Of a DNA stretch of 64,000 nt, positions 21,858 through 32,220 are shown piece after piece. Origin of the DNA: Isoetes taiwanensis (lineage: Eukaryota > Streptophyta > Lycopodiopsida > Isoetales > Isoetaceae). A model generated the notes under the pieces. It worked only from the letters and a program-made list of their open reading frames with translations. It was not told the DNA's origin and made no database searches. The translations under genes and the position numbers were made by a program. The stretch spans positions 7,724,761-7,788,760 of the forward strand of contig JAJEKV010000051.1 of assembly GCA_021234155.1 (NCBI GenBank), in the 5' to 3' direction. Within the stretch, counting starts at the first letter, position 1; the number at the start of each line of letters is the position of its first letter.

Positions 21858-21909
21858 AAAAGGGAATCTTTGAAACGGGAGTGATGCAACACTCCCGTTT
21901 AATTTGCAA
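21858..21909. repeat. Right terminal inverted repeat with 11-bp hairpin
   Basis: Reverse complement of the 1,807-1,858 end. It contains a perfect hairpin at 21,873-21,900: AAACGGGAGTG, loop ATGCAA, CACTCCCGTTT. The element ends at TTTGCAA or a few bases beyond. Confidence 0.85.
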
Positions 21910-23689
21910 TCGTGTTAATAACTTCACAAGCAGAATAGCAAGATCTTCTTATCTGTACAAGACGTAATTTCCAAGTCCCTTTAGAATAGCAGGAAATTGT
22001 TGGGCATTCAAGTGATAGTAATCGGCTCTGCAATCTGCCAAGTCTTGCAGTAGAAAGTTCGATTTGAAACAATCATAGCTTCTCATCCAAAAATGGCCAT
22101 CCATGTATTACTGTAGCACCCCGTCCCCTTTTAATAGCAAATCGCCCTCTTCTCTTAATTATCCGCTCTCTTTTGCCTTAGATCAGTTCTATTCTAGCCT
22201 TTTAAGCATAAGAATATTATGAATTAAGAAATAATATTAAACCTTAACTATTATAAGGTTTTCTTTTGCCATTCAATTGCCTTGCCTTGCCAATTATTTG
22301 CGAAAACTAAACATCCATGCTAGTCCACCAAGACTAACATCCAAGATCGCACCCTCAAACTACTATATTCATATCAAACGATATGCAATATACTATAAAA
22401 GATAAGTGGCTCCACGATTAAATCATATCTATGGATTATACAGGAATGAATAGAAAAAGTATGGAAGAAAAAGCAATGTATTTGTATTTGACTTGGACAT
22501 TTGAATAAAAAGACGTGTTTGTGTGTGACTTGCCTACTGAAAAAAAAAAAAAAAAAATATTTCCTTGCTATCCTGATTGGTGCCTATATGTGTCAGGTGT
22601 TGCAAACTGCTTGCTTGCATGGGGCAATTCAACTATTTGAATAAATGCTTGAAATATATATTATTTTTTGGAATTGAGATTATTGTGAATATGCTCAAAG
22701 AGGATAGAGAAAATACATGTATGTAGTATAGTGACATGAAATACCATGTTCACACTTATGGGCAACAAATGTAGTTGAATGAAGTTTTAGACAAATGCTT
22801 CAAAGGAATATGGTTTTTTGAAATGCCATGCTTTAAACCCCAGCGATTCAACTTTATATAGTGGTGCTATATGTCATCTGTGTTCCTTGAAATTGGATAG
22901 AACACTCCTTATAAAGATGCCTACTAAGAAAAATCCTCCTTATACAGTTCCATATTTCCTCAAATTCTATACGCCTACCTTCGCTTTACCCCCAACTTTG
23001 TTAATTATGCTACCTTATAGCACTTATTGCCTCAAACTTCATGTCCTTATATATCTCTTCCCTTAAATTTACAAATTTAAAACAAATAACCTTACGTATA
23101 TGTACGACAATACATAGTACAAAAAAAAACCACCCAAGCACTCATGTTTTTTTTTAAGGTTCAATGGTATAAATCCCCCTTGGCTTTTAGTTTATATTTA
23201 ACATGGGAAGATGAAAGAAGCTCTGAAATTATTTGAGAAAAATGCAAAACAAGAATGTTATTGTATGGATTGTCATTTAAACTAAAGTCGATGATGGATT
23301 TTCGGGCTCATCCACAAGACAAACAACAATTAGGAGAACCAGTCCATTCATTGCATCTTATTGTAGCCAAGAAGTGGTAGGAGACTTTTTTACATCCTCT
23401 ATGGCAACCATTTGCAAGATTTTATGAGTCTATATATTGGGTTGGAGAGCTTCCATATTGATCGTTGTATTATTTGAAACATGATGTGTGTTTTATGTTT
23501 TTGAGCTATAAAATAGCTATATTTTTTCATGCCACCTTTAATAGGTAGACATATGTTTCTTATGATTCTCTCAAGGATTAACTATGCTATGCAAGCCTCA
23601 TCATATGTATTTGCTTGCCACCTCCTTAAGCTTGAGGAAGGCATTTTAAACAAGAGTTGGAAACTTTTGAAGCAATAGACTATTTATTT
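21910..23689. other. AT-rich region without recognised genes
   Basis: Flanks the right end of the transposon. It contains homopolymer runs (A18 near 22,541) and no coding similarity that I can recognise on either strand. Confidence 0.5.
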
Positions 23690-24668
23690 GAGAATAGAAT
23701 AGAATAGAATAGATTTTTAGCGTCCACGGAGACCGACTGACCTATAGGACCCAAACAAAAAAGAGAGCAGCAAACATATTACTGACAGGATTAAAAAACC
23801 CCCGCCCCGAAGGGTTTTCGAGGGAAAAACCTTAGCAGTAATAAGTCTGCTGGCATGCTGTACAATTGTGGACAGTTCAATGCCATCCTAGAAGACACAA
23901 CTGAGTCCGTGCATCCATAACCTCCTGGAGGTATGACCCCAACAAACCCACTGACGCCGTATTCAACAACTCATGCAATGGTTGGCCAGGCACTAGTAAT
24001 CGAACATACCGCTCTCTGATATGGGCAAACGCTGGGTAGATCTGGAGAGCATGACATTCATCCTCAATGGCGCCCTGGTGGCAACATTGGCAAAGCCTTT
24101 GCTCTCGTGCTTCCCGAGCCCAACGTCCTGTCTCAATACGGAGGCGATGTGCACCCGTGCGAATGGAAGCTATAAGTCTGCGCTTCTTCATGGGCAACTG
24201 GGTGTATAAGTACTAGTGTGGGCCTCTCGTGAGCCTGGGATTGACTTGCTGCTGATAGTGTGCCAGCTTAACGTGCGTCAGAGCATCTGCATCCCAGAGC
24301 TTGCGAAGGAAAGTAGCATCTAGGTACAACTTAAGTGCCTTGTGATCTTTCTTTGTCCTTACATGTACACATCTGTTTGCCTGTACACCCCAGCGTGAGA
24401 ACCACTAAGCTTGCTTGTCCTTCTAGCAGGCTTTCAGGTGTTGGGGACCCATCGCCATGGCCAAAGCAAGGTTGGGCAAACGTGTATCACCCATAGCGAC
24501 CACCTTCTGGAAGTAAATGATATGGCGTTCCAAGTAGCCCGTTGAAGGGGCAGAAAACCTGTCTCCTCGAGTAGGATCTGGTATGGAACTGTGGACTTTA
24601 CCCCAAGGGCTCGTGCCAAGAAGGCTTTCTGCACCTGCTCAAGGTCATTCCAGGTGTTGAGAAGACTT
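23690..24668 (-). mobile_element. LINE family A, 5'-truncated 3' end (copy C)
   Basis: The minus strand encodes the C-terminal part of the same LINE protein as at 5.29-9.61 kb: FLARALGVKSTVPYQ near 24,600 matches FGTALGVKPSAPYR there. The Cys-His motif reads CQCCHQGAIEDECH near 24,070. The 3' non-coding block and hairpin follow, and the tail is a CTATT-type pentamer repeat (23,695-23,716). Frameshifts separate the pieces. Confidence 0.8.
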
Positions 24669-25934
24669 GTGGAGATAATTTTCTAATTTCTCTACTCGTT
24701 GGATCAAGAAATAAGGATTAATCCAAGTGTGGATACTAATCCGCGTCAATTTTTAAGCGAGGTGATTAGGCTAAGAATTCAAGAATTCTTGTACCTCATA
24801 AAAGGCAAATCTACAAAAAAATTAATGTTTACGTTTTAGCAGTTGCATTGAGATCACAAGTTCTTGCATTCATACATTCATGCTATAAAAATTCAATTAG
24901 TTTCATGTTTATTTACTATTGAGCAATAAAGCAACGTATTTTTGACGTTCATGGGAAACTAATGATCTATGAGATGCACACGCCACACTAACTTTGCTTT
25001 ACAGGTCCTATGCGTGTGTATCATGTAGTCCAATTGGTCTGGACTAGTCCAGTTGGTTACTCCAATTAGTCAGTTGGTCTGCATGTTAAACACACTATTC
25101 TGTTTAATTTAGGATTAGAAAGCAAGGAATATTTCTCTTCCTAGAGAGGGCCTATCATCTAGGTCCTTCAATATGAACTCCAAGCTTAGCCACATATTCA
25201 ACTCATCCAACTTGGTACATACTAGAAATACGTTGAGATGCTCTCCTAGTTACCTTAGATCGTAGGAGTTTAGAGTTCATTTGCAAGTGCAAGATTACTT
25301 CCACATTTCAACCAAATATTAGAACTCCAAAATATATGACCCACATCTTAAATTTACTAGGGCTCCCGTCTGCGAAATGGAAATCGTTCAATTTTGCTCT
25401 AAGCTTCTTTCATTCTTGAGTAAAAATCCAATTTCTATGTTGTAGGGAAATGAAACTGGGTTGCCCATTCTTAGTACCCGCTCCAGGTTAACATCAGTCG
25501 CAAGATACCTAAACCGTGTTCCTCAATTTCTATTCCCCTTTACATCCCTCCCTACCTCTTAAAACCCAGGATGTTGTAGGTTAACCTAATTTAACTGATG
25601 TCCACCGTTGGATTACGACAAGATTATCTTGCATAACCTCCCAAATATTAGAATATTTGACTGATTATTGTGATAATCACTCATGGCTTTGTTTTTTATT
25701 TGTTTTAGCTATGTCAGGTCTCTCTCATTTCTGTTTTCATATATGCATTATGGATATGGCGAACAAGTCAGGTATTATGATCCGGTGTTAAGAAGGGGAT
25801 AGATACCCCTGAGAACCCATTACCTCATATAAACTGGCGTGCCTAGAGGGGCGAGCCCGTTTATCCGAGGTAATGGACGAGCATGGGTGGTTATCCCCTT
25901 TAACCGGATAGGCAAGTTTCCTCATTCATAGCTG
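24669..25934. other. Unassigned AT-rich sequence
   Basis: No recognisable coding, RNA or repeat feature was identified on either strand. Confidence 0.45.
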
Positions 25935-26052
25935 GATTATCAGAGGTTCGAGCAGGCTGTAGATGGATTATCAGAGGTTCGGCAAGCTGTAGATAGATTA
26001 TCAGAGGTTCAATAGGTTGTATATCGATTATCAGAGGTTTGGCAACCTGTAT
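25935..26052. repeat. 30-31 bp tandem repeat, four units
   Basis: Units begin GATTATCAGAGGTT at about 25,935, 25,966, 25,996 and 26,026, with the variable part GCAAGCTGTAGAT. On the minus strand the frame stays open as a PLII-x-LQ decapeptide repeat because the period is a multiple of three. No protein family is implied. Confidence 0.8.
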
Positions 26053-26059
26053 TATTAGC

Positions 26060-26237
26060 ACGCTTGACTTAGGAGGTTGAATCGACATGTCGCTGCCCCT
26101 CCCCAGAGTTTGCTTGCCTGTTGTGCCCTATAACAGGGCCACGACCATGAATGCTTCGATCCAAGAGCATGCCAGTTAAGAAATAGGTAAATCTGGGCTA
26201 TTTTTGTTTCTGACAAAAATAATAGATCTATCTGCAT
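26060..26237 (-). pseudogene. Possible LINE endonuclease relic
   Basis: The minus-strand frame starts MQIDLLFLSETKIAQ. IDLLFLSETK resembles the DIxFLxETK motif near the start of L1-type AP endonucleases. Only about 55 codons remain and no reverse transcriptase is nearby, so this is a short relic at best. Confidence 0.35.
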
Positions 26238-26644
26238 ACCTTATCCCATTCAAATTTTAACTGACAGAACATATGAAGATTTCTACAAGCACACTATAAA
26301 CTTTTGACCCATGTTGATGAAATGAGGCTCTATTATGCAATAGCTATCTTCTTACCGCCTCTCATATCTATCATAGCTCATTCCTACTTGCTTACTCATC
26401 CTGACTTTTTCTTAACTTGCTTGCACTTGGGTTTACGGGAGGTCAATCTCCCCTTCTCATGGATTATGCAAACCACCCTCATAACCCTCTTAAGAGGGAG
26501 TTTAACCTCCTCTTCTCCACTAGTATTTACGAACACCAACCAGCCACGAGTCATCTCATACATGAATTGCAAGTTAAATGCCCAATAGATCTCAACAACC
26601 AATAAAGCTAGATGAGTGGTTTATAGGGGTGGTGTATTTGGCAG

Positions 26645-27090
26645 AGACTTTTCGATTCTGGTTCTGATTCTTATTCTGATTGTGATTGTGATTCTGATTC
26701 TGATTAAACATTAGAGTGTGGGCGCTATAGTTCAGCATCTGGGCTACAACCAAAATTCCAGATTTCGATCAAATCTGCCCTATCAAGTTTTTGACTAATT
26801 TTTCTACCCTTTATTGTTGCAATCATGGCGGGTGTGGAGTGATTTCTGGAGTAGACACAAGGCTTTACAAATGCGGATGCCCTTGTTCATGTATCTTTGG
26901 AGAATGTTAGTTGCAAGGGCAATGGTGAAGCAGGGGCTATGACTATGGCTATGGTAGGAATTGGACTCAGGAAGTTACAAGGGTGATGGCAGAGCAGGGG
27001 CCATAGCTATGTTATTAGTTGGACTCATGGAGTTACACTGGCAATAGGGGAACAAGGGTTATGGCTATGGTATGAGTTGGACTTGTGGAG
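26645..27090 (+). repeat. GATTCT simple repeat and a 58-bp tandem repeat
   Basis: About 26,651-26,706 is a run of GATTCT/GATTGT hexamers. At 26,905-27,090 three diverged copies of a unit containing TTGGACTCATGGAGTTACA recur about 58 bases apart (26,961, 27,019, 27,077). Confidence 0.6.
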
Positions 27091-27574
27091 CGTATTGGGG
27101 GGCCCGACAAGTGCAGGAAAAGATGTTAGTGTGCATGGGAAGCCCTATTCTGCAAACCCAGTAGTAAGAGATTTGTTTTTTAGTTATAATCTTTTGCAAG
27201 TTCGAGAGCGGAATCATCTCACACAAGATATCCTCTTTGTAGCACTACTTTGTAACACAGCTGGGTTGAAAACTACAACATGCATGTGATGATTAAATAT
27301 CTGCTTGATTTACATATGGATGCTCTATTTTCTCAAAGTTGGCTTAGCAACATCATCTTCAAGAACTTTGCCACAGTTAATGATCTATTCCGTTATATAC
27401 TCAAAGTGATATTGCTTATCCTTGTCGTATGGAATGTGGAGGCTAGTGATAGCCTGGTTGCCTGTGAATGTGAGGCAACTTCAATTCTTTATATGCTGCT
27501 AACCTTTTCCAACAATATCGCGCAGAGTTGGAGACCAGCACAAGACAGGTGGAAGATGAGCTCGCTTGATATAC

Positions 27575-28000
27575 TTTGAAAGGCAGCAGAACAAGCAAGA
27601 TGTCACTGACCTACGTGCTCACCTGGACTCCCTATCCACCACCATAGAAGCCATAACATAGGGCAGGCAACATGCCGTGCAAGAGATGATGGCAACCATC
27701 TCTCAACTTCAATAAGAGGTTGAGGAGGTTACCAACACGACAGTAGGAATCCAGGACGGTTTTGAGGAGGGCCAGTCACAGCTGAAAGCCCTTCAGATTA
27801 GGGTCAAGTCATGGGAAGTGCCCTCTTTCGCAACAAGCCCGGCTTTGGAAACCCGCTTGCTGGAACCCTAACGTAACCTTACTACTCGAGACCGGGAGTT
27901 GTGGGAGCTTCGGGAGGACATCACCAAACAAGCAAGGGCCTCCGTGCCGAGGCTCATGAACAGTTGCCGCAGTGCATGCACGAGATCGCAAAGCAGCAAC
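27575..28000 (+). pseudogene. Degraded coiled-coil, gag-like coding relic
   Basis: The plus strand reads, across in-frame stops, as a heptad-rich helical segment (QDVTDLRAHLDSL, then VQEMMATISQLQ and QSQLKALQIRVKSW). This composition is common in retroelement gag regions, but no zinc knuckle, protease or polymerase lies next to it. It could equally be a decayed host coiled-coil gene. Confidence 0.35.
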
Positions 28001-28439
28001 AATTTCAGCAGGAGCTGAGCTTCAGCTTCGCAGAGAAGAGGCCGCAGCACAGGTCGTGCCAGTCCCACATGCCCAACAGCCTACACAGCCTGCACGATGT
28101 CAACCAAGACCATGCATTGCCGCACCACCAAGCTTCCCCATGCCACCACCACCCCGACGCAGGCCGCAGCCCACCGCAGCCCCACGCCTCGCCAACCGCA
28201 AACATCACTTGCACAATAGACATCAGAAACTGTCACAGATTTTATGGAATTCTAACCATGGATCTCCAGCATATGCCGGGTATCATACCAGATTGGTGGC
28301 CAGCATCTTTTTGGAAAAAAATAATAATCACAAGACACTTCCTAAGGTCTCGATTGAACACATGGTTGGCAAACACAAAAGAACCAAACAAAAAATTTAA
28401 TCAATAACCGAACCAGGCTGCCGTCTGCCTCCAGAAATC

Positions 28440-28560
28440 AATACTGGTAAAAGTAACACAACCAAGGTTGGAGGATTCAAACCTCCAAGCCAACGCGGCG
28501 GCCTCACCAAAACCCTTCCAATTACATCCACGAAACAAAGCAAGAAAAGAAAACCGTAGC
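28440..28560 (-). repeat. Possible tRNA-derived SINE fragment
   Basis: Read on the minus strand, TGGTGAGGCCGCCGCGTTGG looks like a pol III box A region. It is followed by GGAGGTTTGAATCCTCC, a T-arm with a box B core (GGTTTGAATCC). No acceptor stem pairs, so this is not an intact tRNA. A SINE head is the likeliest reading. Confidence 0.4.
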
Positions 28561-29183
28561 TCCTCTTCTTTTAAATTTTTTGGCTTCTCTTTTAAACTGG
28601 TCTGTTCCATCTTATGCAATATCTGCATCACTTGAATGCAATACCCTGCAAAAAACATAAGGATCAATGCTGCTCGAGCCATGGTAGGAACCTCTGTTTC
28701 AATCGGTTTCAGGCATTTGCTGCCCTATCGCATAATCTAGGCTTCTTCCTCCTCAACAAACTTGATGTGTCGCATCAAGTCGCACTCCCCTCCATTCTCT
28801 GCCTAAGCCACCTTCTGCCCCTCCGCTCATCTGCCCATCATACTGCTGCCCTTGCCAAAACAGAAGGGAGCATCCGTTCTTATCCACGCCCTAACAAAAG
28901 GGGCTCCAAAAAAATTTATTCTTACCATTCAAAAGAAAAGCCGTCTAAAAACCCAAAAAAGAAACATGACCTCTAAATGATATTAAGCTCCTCAAACATG
29001 GCAACATATACGATTTTCTTTACAATACATCACCGAAATCATAGTCCCAACCATTGCTAGAAGCTCCTCCCACAATACCGAACTCAAACATTGGAGGTTT
29101 ATAGGATAAAGGTATCTGCTATGTGGTTACTCCTACATACGAGTGCTTGAGAAATGTACTATCAAGATAATACAAACAGTGTT

Positions 29184-29396
29184 GGGCAAAGTTTTTAAAC
29201 CCAATCGGAAATTTTCCTACTCTTTTACCAAATAGCCGGATATTTTCAGTTCCCAATCGGAAATTTGCATTACTCTTATACAAATATGCATAAAAATCTA
29301 CTGAATTTTTTCCTGCAATGCGCTAACTCAACCGAAAATTCTTAGTTTCATCCGGAACAAACCTTCTCTACCCCAGAATTTGCCCAACAACGAATA
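29184..29396. mobile_element. Small TIR element (MITE-like)
   Basis: GTTGGGCAAA at the left and TTTGCCCAAC at the right are perfect 10-base inverted ends about 210 bases apart, enclosing AT-rich, non-coding DNA with repeated CGGAAATTT words. No target-site duplication is evident. Confidence 0.45.
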
Positions 29397-29722
29397 CAAA
29401 TATCTAAATATGGGCAATCACAAATGCAGAAATTCTGGTGCAGCATACGTATTTGAATGTGATGACACGACATGTTGAACTATTGGTATTTGTCTATTGA
29501 AATTTTGAGATCCTTGTAATGGTTTTATACGTGTCGAAAAAATATGAGTTTTAGGTCATGCTATATTGGGAAAGTATGTGGCCTTTCATGTTCCACGGTG
29601 AATGTAGACGTTAACACAGTGGACTCATTCCACCTTGCAATTTTACTGCGGAAAACATTTTTATCCAACACGTGTTGAAACGTGTCAATAAGCATACTGT
29701 CGTTACAAATGAAGTAGGCTAC

Positions 29723-29730
29723 TATAAAAA
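29723..29730 (+). promoter_or_regulatory. TATA box of the STAY-GREEN gene
   Basis: TATAAAAA places the expected transcription start near 29,750-29,760. That is after the first ATG of the frame (29,744) and before the second (29,771), so 29,771 is the better start codon. Confidence 0.55.
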
Positions 29731-29770
29731 GAAACACTGAGGGTTGGTTTTGCAACAGAAGAAGAAAAAC

Positions 29771-31009
29771 ATGCTCAAGCAGATCTGGTCGTCTAATTTG
29801 TTGTTGGGAGTTCAAAAGATTGAGCAAAAGAAGGCGTTGTGCAGGCATCCTTTCTACCCTACTGTGGTAAGCACAGCCTGTGAGCATTACTTATCATGGT
29901 TTTCACTTGCTTCATTTCCTACATAGCAGGTTCTGAGCATTACCACTCTTTCAGAGATGATTGTTCTGGTGTATGGTTTAGTTGCTACTTATGGTGGTTT
30001 TCCTGCATTAACTTACCATGGTTTCAGCTCTTATGCTTGTTCAGAATATGGACATTACTATTGCTTGTGTTGTATTGGCAGAATGCAAGGCTTTTGGGTC
30101 CATCCACATTTGATGCTTCCAAGCTCTGTGTCAAATTTGTTGGAACTGATAAAGAGCAGCATCCTGCCAGGCTTCCTAGAGCATACACTTTAACTCACAG
30201 CGATCTAACCGCGCAACTCAATCTTGCAATTTCTTGCGAGATCAACAAAGACCAAGTAAATGCCTTGCACATTCAATTCCATTTCCATTTCCATTGGATT
30301 TGTTGGCCAACGTTTTGTGGGCTGTTGGTGTAGATAAGAGGTTGGTATAACCGCTTCCAACGAGACGAAGTCTTGGCTGAATGGAAGAAAACAAGAGGCA
30401 CCATGTCTCTCCATGTGCATTGTCATATCAGCGGTGGCCATTTTCTTTTAGGCGCCATTGCTCAGCTGAGGCGCCATATTTTCATCAAAGAGTTGCCCTT
30501 GGTATTTACTATATTATGTCGTCTTTCTTTATTTCCCATCAAATGTATATTCATTACCATTATTTCTGCTTCTTGTAGGTGCTCCAAGCTTTTCGACATG
30601 CTGATCGGGCATTGCTAGAACATCATCCAGGCACCCTACTTCATAACTTTTTTAGCTTAGAGTTTCTAGAACCTTGACGTGTTAAAACTTGATAAATGTG
30701 TTATAAATATTGAGATTTGATGAATATGTTGCAATGCAGAGCTGGACTATGCAAACGTTTGGGTACACTTCCATTCCAATTTTCATGCCTACAATCGTGT
30801 AGAGTGTTGGGGACCGCTTGTCAAAGCATCAAAGGTGAAAGTTTTTTTCTAAGTTTTTTTTTATTTTATTTTATTTTTCAGTCGTCTTTTGTTGCAGTGT
30901 TAATAACACAACACAATTCTTTCAGGGGCAACATGCTAGCATGGTCCCAAGTGCAATGAGTTGGCAAGCTTGCCCTCACTCATCCATGCAATTGTTGCAC
31001 ACGATTTAA
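29771..31009 (+). CDS. SGR: STAY-GREEN family magnesium dechelatase
   Basis: Removes Mg from chlorophyll a to give pheophytin a, starting chlorophyll breakdown in the plastid. Six exons fit in phase: 29,771-29,866, 30,082-30,255, 30,334-30,501, 30,579-30,630, 30,740-30,834 and 30,926-31,009, about 222 residues. Family landmarks are NARLLGPSTFDASKL and LPRAYTLTHSDLTAQL (exon 2), GWYNRFQRDEVLAEWKK and SLHVHCHISGGHFLL (exon 3), and NVWVHFHSN with VECWGPL (exon 5). Intron 4 has a GC donor (CAG|GCACCC); using it restores the HPELDYANVW junction expected for the family. If the exon 5 donor is not used, translation stops at 30,852. The first exon is short and Ser-poor for a transit peptide, and the total is below the roughly 260-270 residues of the flowering-plant proteins, so the N-terminus is the least certain part. 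No frameshift or stop is seen in the core. Confidence 0.88.
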
Positions 31010-31769
31010 TGTCATATCAACATGCTAATTTCCATGCAAAAGTATGGAAGAAGCATCATATAAAATCTTAAGCAATGGCACAACTGTACATAGTTATCAC
31101 TAAGCTGTCGTGTGCTTCGAAGCACTCATGACACCTTCTATTGTATATAATGTATGTAAAGGAGCCAATTTATATGCAATGTTCCATGAACCTGTGCATA
31201 CATAATAGCAATCCATGTGACCTAGACTTTGTCTATGGTTAAGTTCCCGAAATGTTGCAAGGGTAGTTTATTACATAAGATTTAATAAGGTTGGAGGGCG
31301 TATTGGTATGTGAAATCCATAGAATGCTGATGTCAACATATGGGGTTTGAGAATTCCATGTCTTGGTTTCTTTCCGCGGACAGGGTTTCTTATTGTGGAG
31401 CACGATCTGGGTTTCTTTCTTTGCAAGGTAGGGTTCGTGGCAATTTTGTGCGACAGGGCAGGGCAGCGTGGCCATGGCGGCGTTCTTCTGGCAATTCATG
31501 GTCGACTGCCTGGCCATGACAGAGTTGTTCCGACAGTCCTTTTCTATCCTTTTTCCTTACTGTGGCTTTTTTTTACTGTGTCAGAGCTGGCACGATCTTG
31601 TGCTGAGCTTTTTTCTTATTGTAACAGAGCTTTCTATTTATTTTCTTACTGTGGCAGAGGTGGCCTTATGCCGATTTTAGGCATACAAGTCGAATAGCGA
31701 GAGCCCAGATTTAGCTCTATTCTCATATGTCAAAAGCTATGTTGAGAATGTGGATGACCTGGTAATGAA
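31010..31769. other. Non-coding, low-complexity sequence
   Basis: Downstream of the STAY-GREEN gene. About 31,530-31,670 holds degenerate repeats around CTTACTGTGGCAGAG. No gene was recognised. Confidence 0.45.
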
Positions 31770-32220
31770 GCGCCCTGAGTTATGGCAAGGCGTTTGAGCA
31801 TTTGTTGATGTACAAAGGTTCTTGTTGGTTTATTGTTTGTAGGCAGCACATCACATATAATATGATGCTCTTGTAATGCAGCACATTTGTTTTGTAGTTG
31901 TTGATGTGTAGACGTTTGTGGGCAGCACATCATGTGATGTGCGCTTTGAGTTATGGTAGGGTTGTTTGAGCATTTGTTGATGTACAAAGGTTCTTCTTGG
32001 TCTATTGTTTGTGGGCAGCACATCATATATAAATAATAATAATAATAATAATTTATTCAAGCCATTTCGGACCCTCACTGCTATTGTAATGCAGCACAAT
32101 TGTTGTGTAGTTCTAGATGTGAGATGTGAATGGAGCCCCTTGAGTTATGGTAGTGCTGTTTTTGAGCATTTGTTGATATACACAGTTTATGAAGTATAGC
32201 ATATGTGATGTGCTTGTGTT
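31770..32220. repeat. Diverged tandem repeat, about 172-193 bp units
   Basis: Units contain GAGTTATGG, then GAGCATTTGTTGATGTACA, then GGGCAGCACATCA. They start near 31,777, 31,949 and 32,142 and the third is incomplete. An AAT trinucleotide run (32,033-32,052) lies within the second. Confidence 0.7.

Larger units (their letters stand above)
13650..21909. mobile_element. 8.26-kb DNA transposon with transposase-like and ParB/methyltransferase genes
   Basis: Bounded by inverted terminal repeats (13,650-13,717 and 21,858-21,909). Two divergent genes read outward from a shared intergenic region at 17.24-17.98 kb: a transposase-like gene (-) and an intron-containing ParB-like/DNA methyltransferase gene (+). 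Palindrome arrays occupy the intergenic region and the introns. I find no polymerase B, capsid, reverse transcriptase or tyrosine recombinase, so it is not a Polinton, retroelement or Crypton. Both genes are mutated, so this copy is probably inactive. The superfamily cannot be fixed from the sequence alone, because the target-site duplication is not obvious and the terminal repeats match no family I can name. Confidence 0.75.

Noticed and set aside
13650-21909. Bacterial contamination or integrated prophage
   Set aside because: The methyltransferase gene has several GT-AG introns, two diverged copies share those intron positions, and the flanks are plant retroelements and plant genes.
13650-21909. 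Polinton/Maverick or viral element
   Set aside because: No protein-primed polymerase, packaging ATPase, capsid or integrase was found, and the element is only 8.3 kb.
28440-28560. Intact tRNA gene
   Set aside because: The T-arm and box B are convincing, but no acceptor stem or anticodon arm pairs; a SINE relic fits better.
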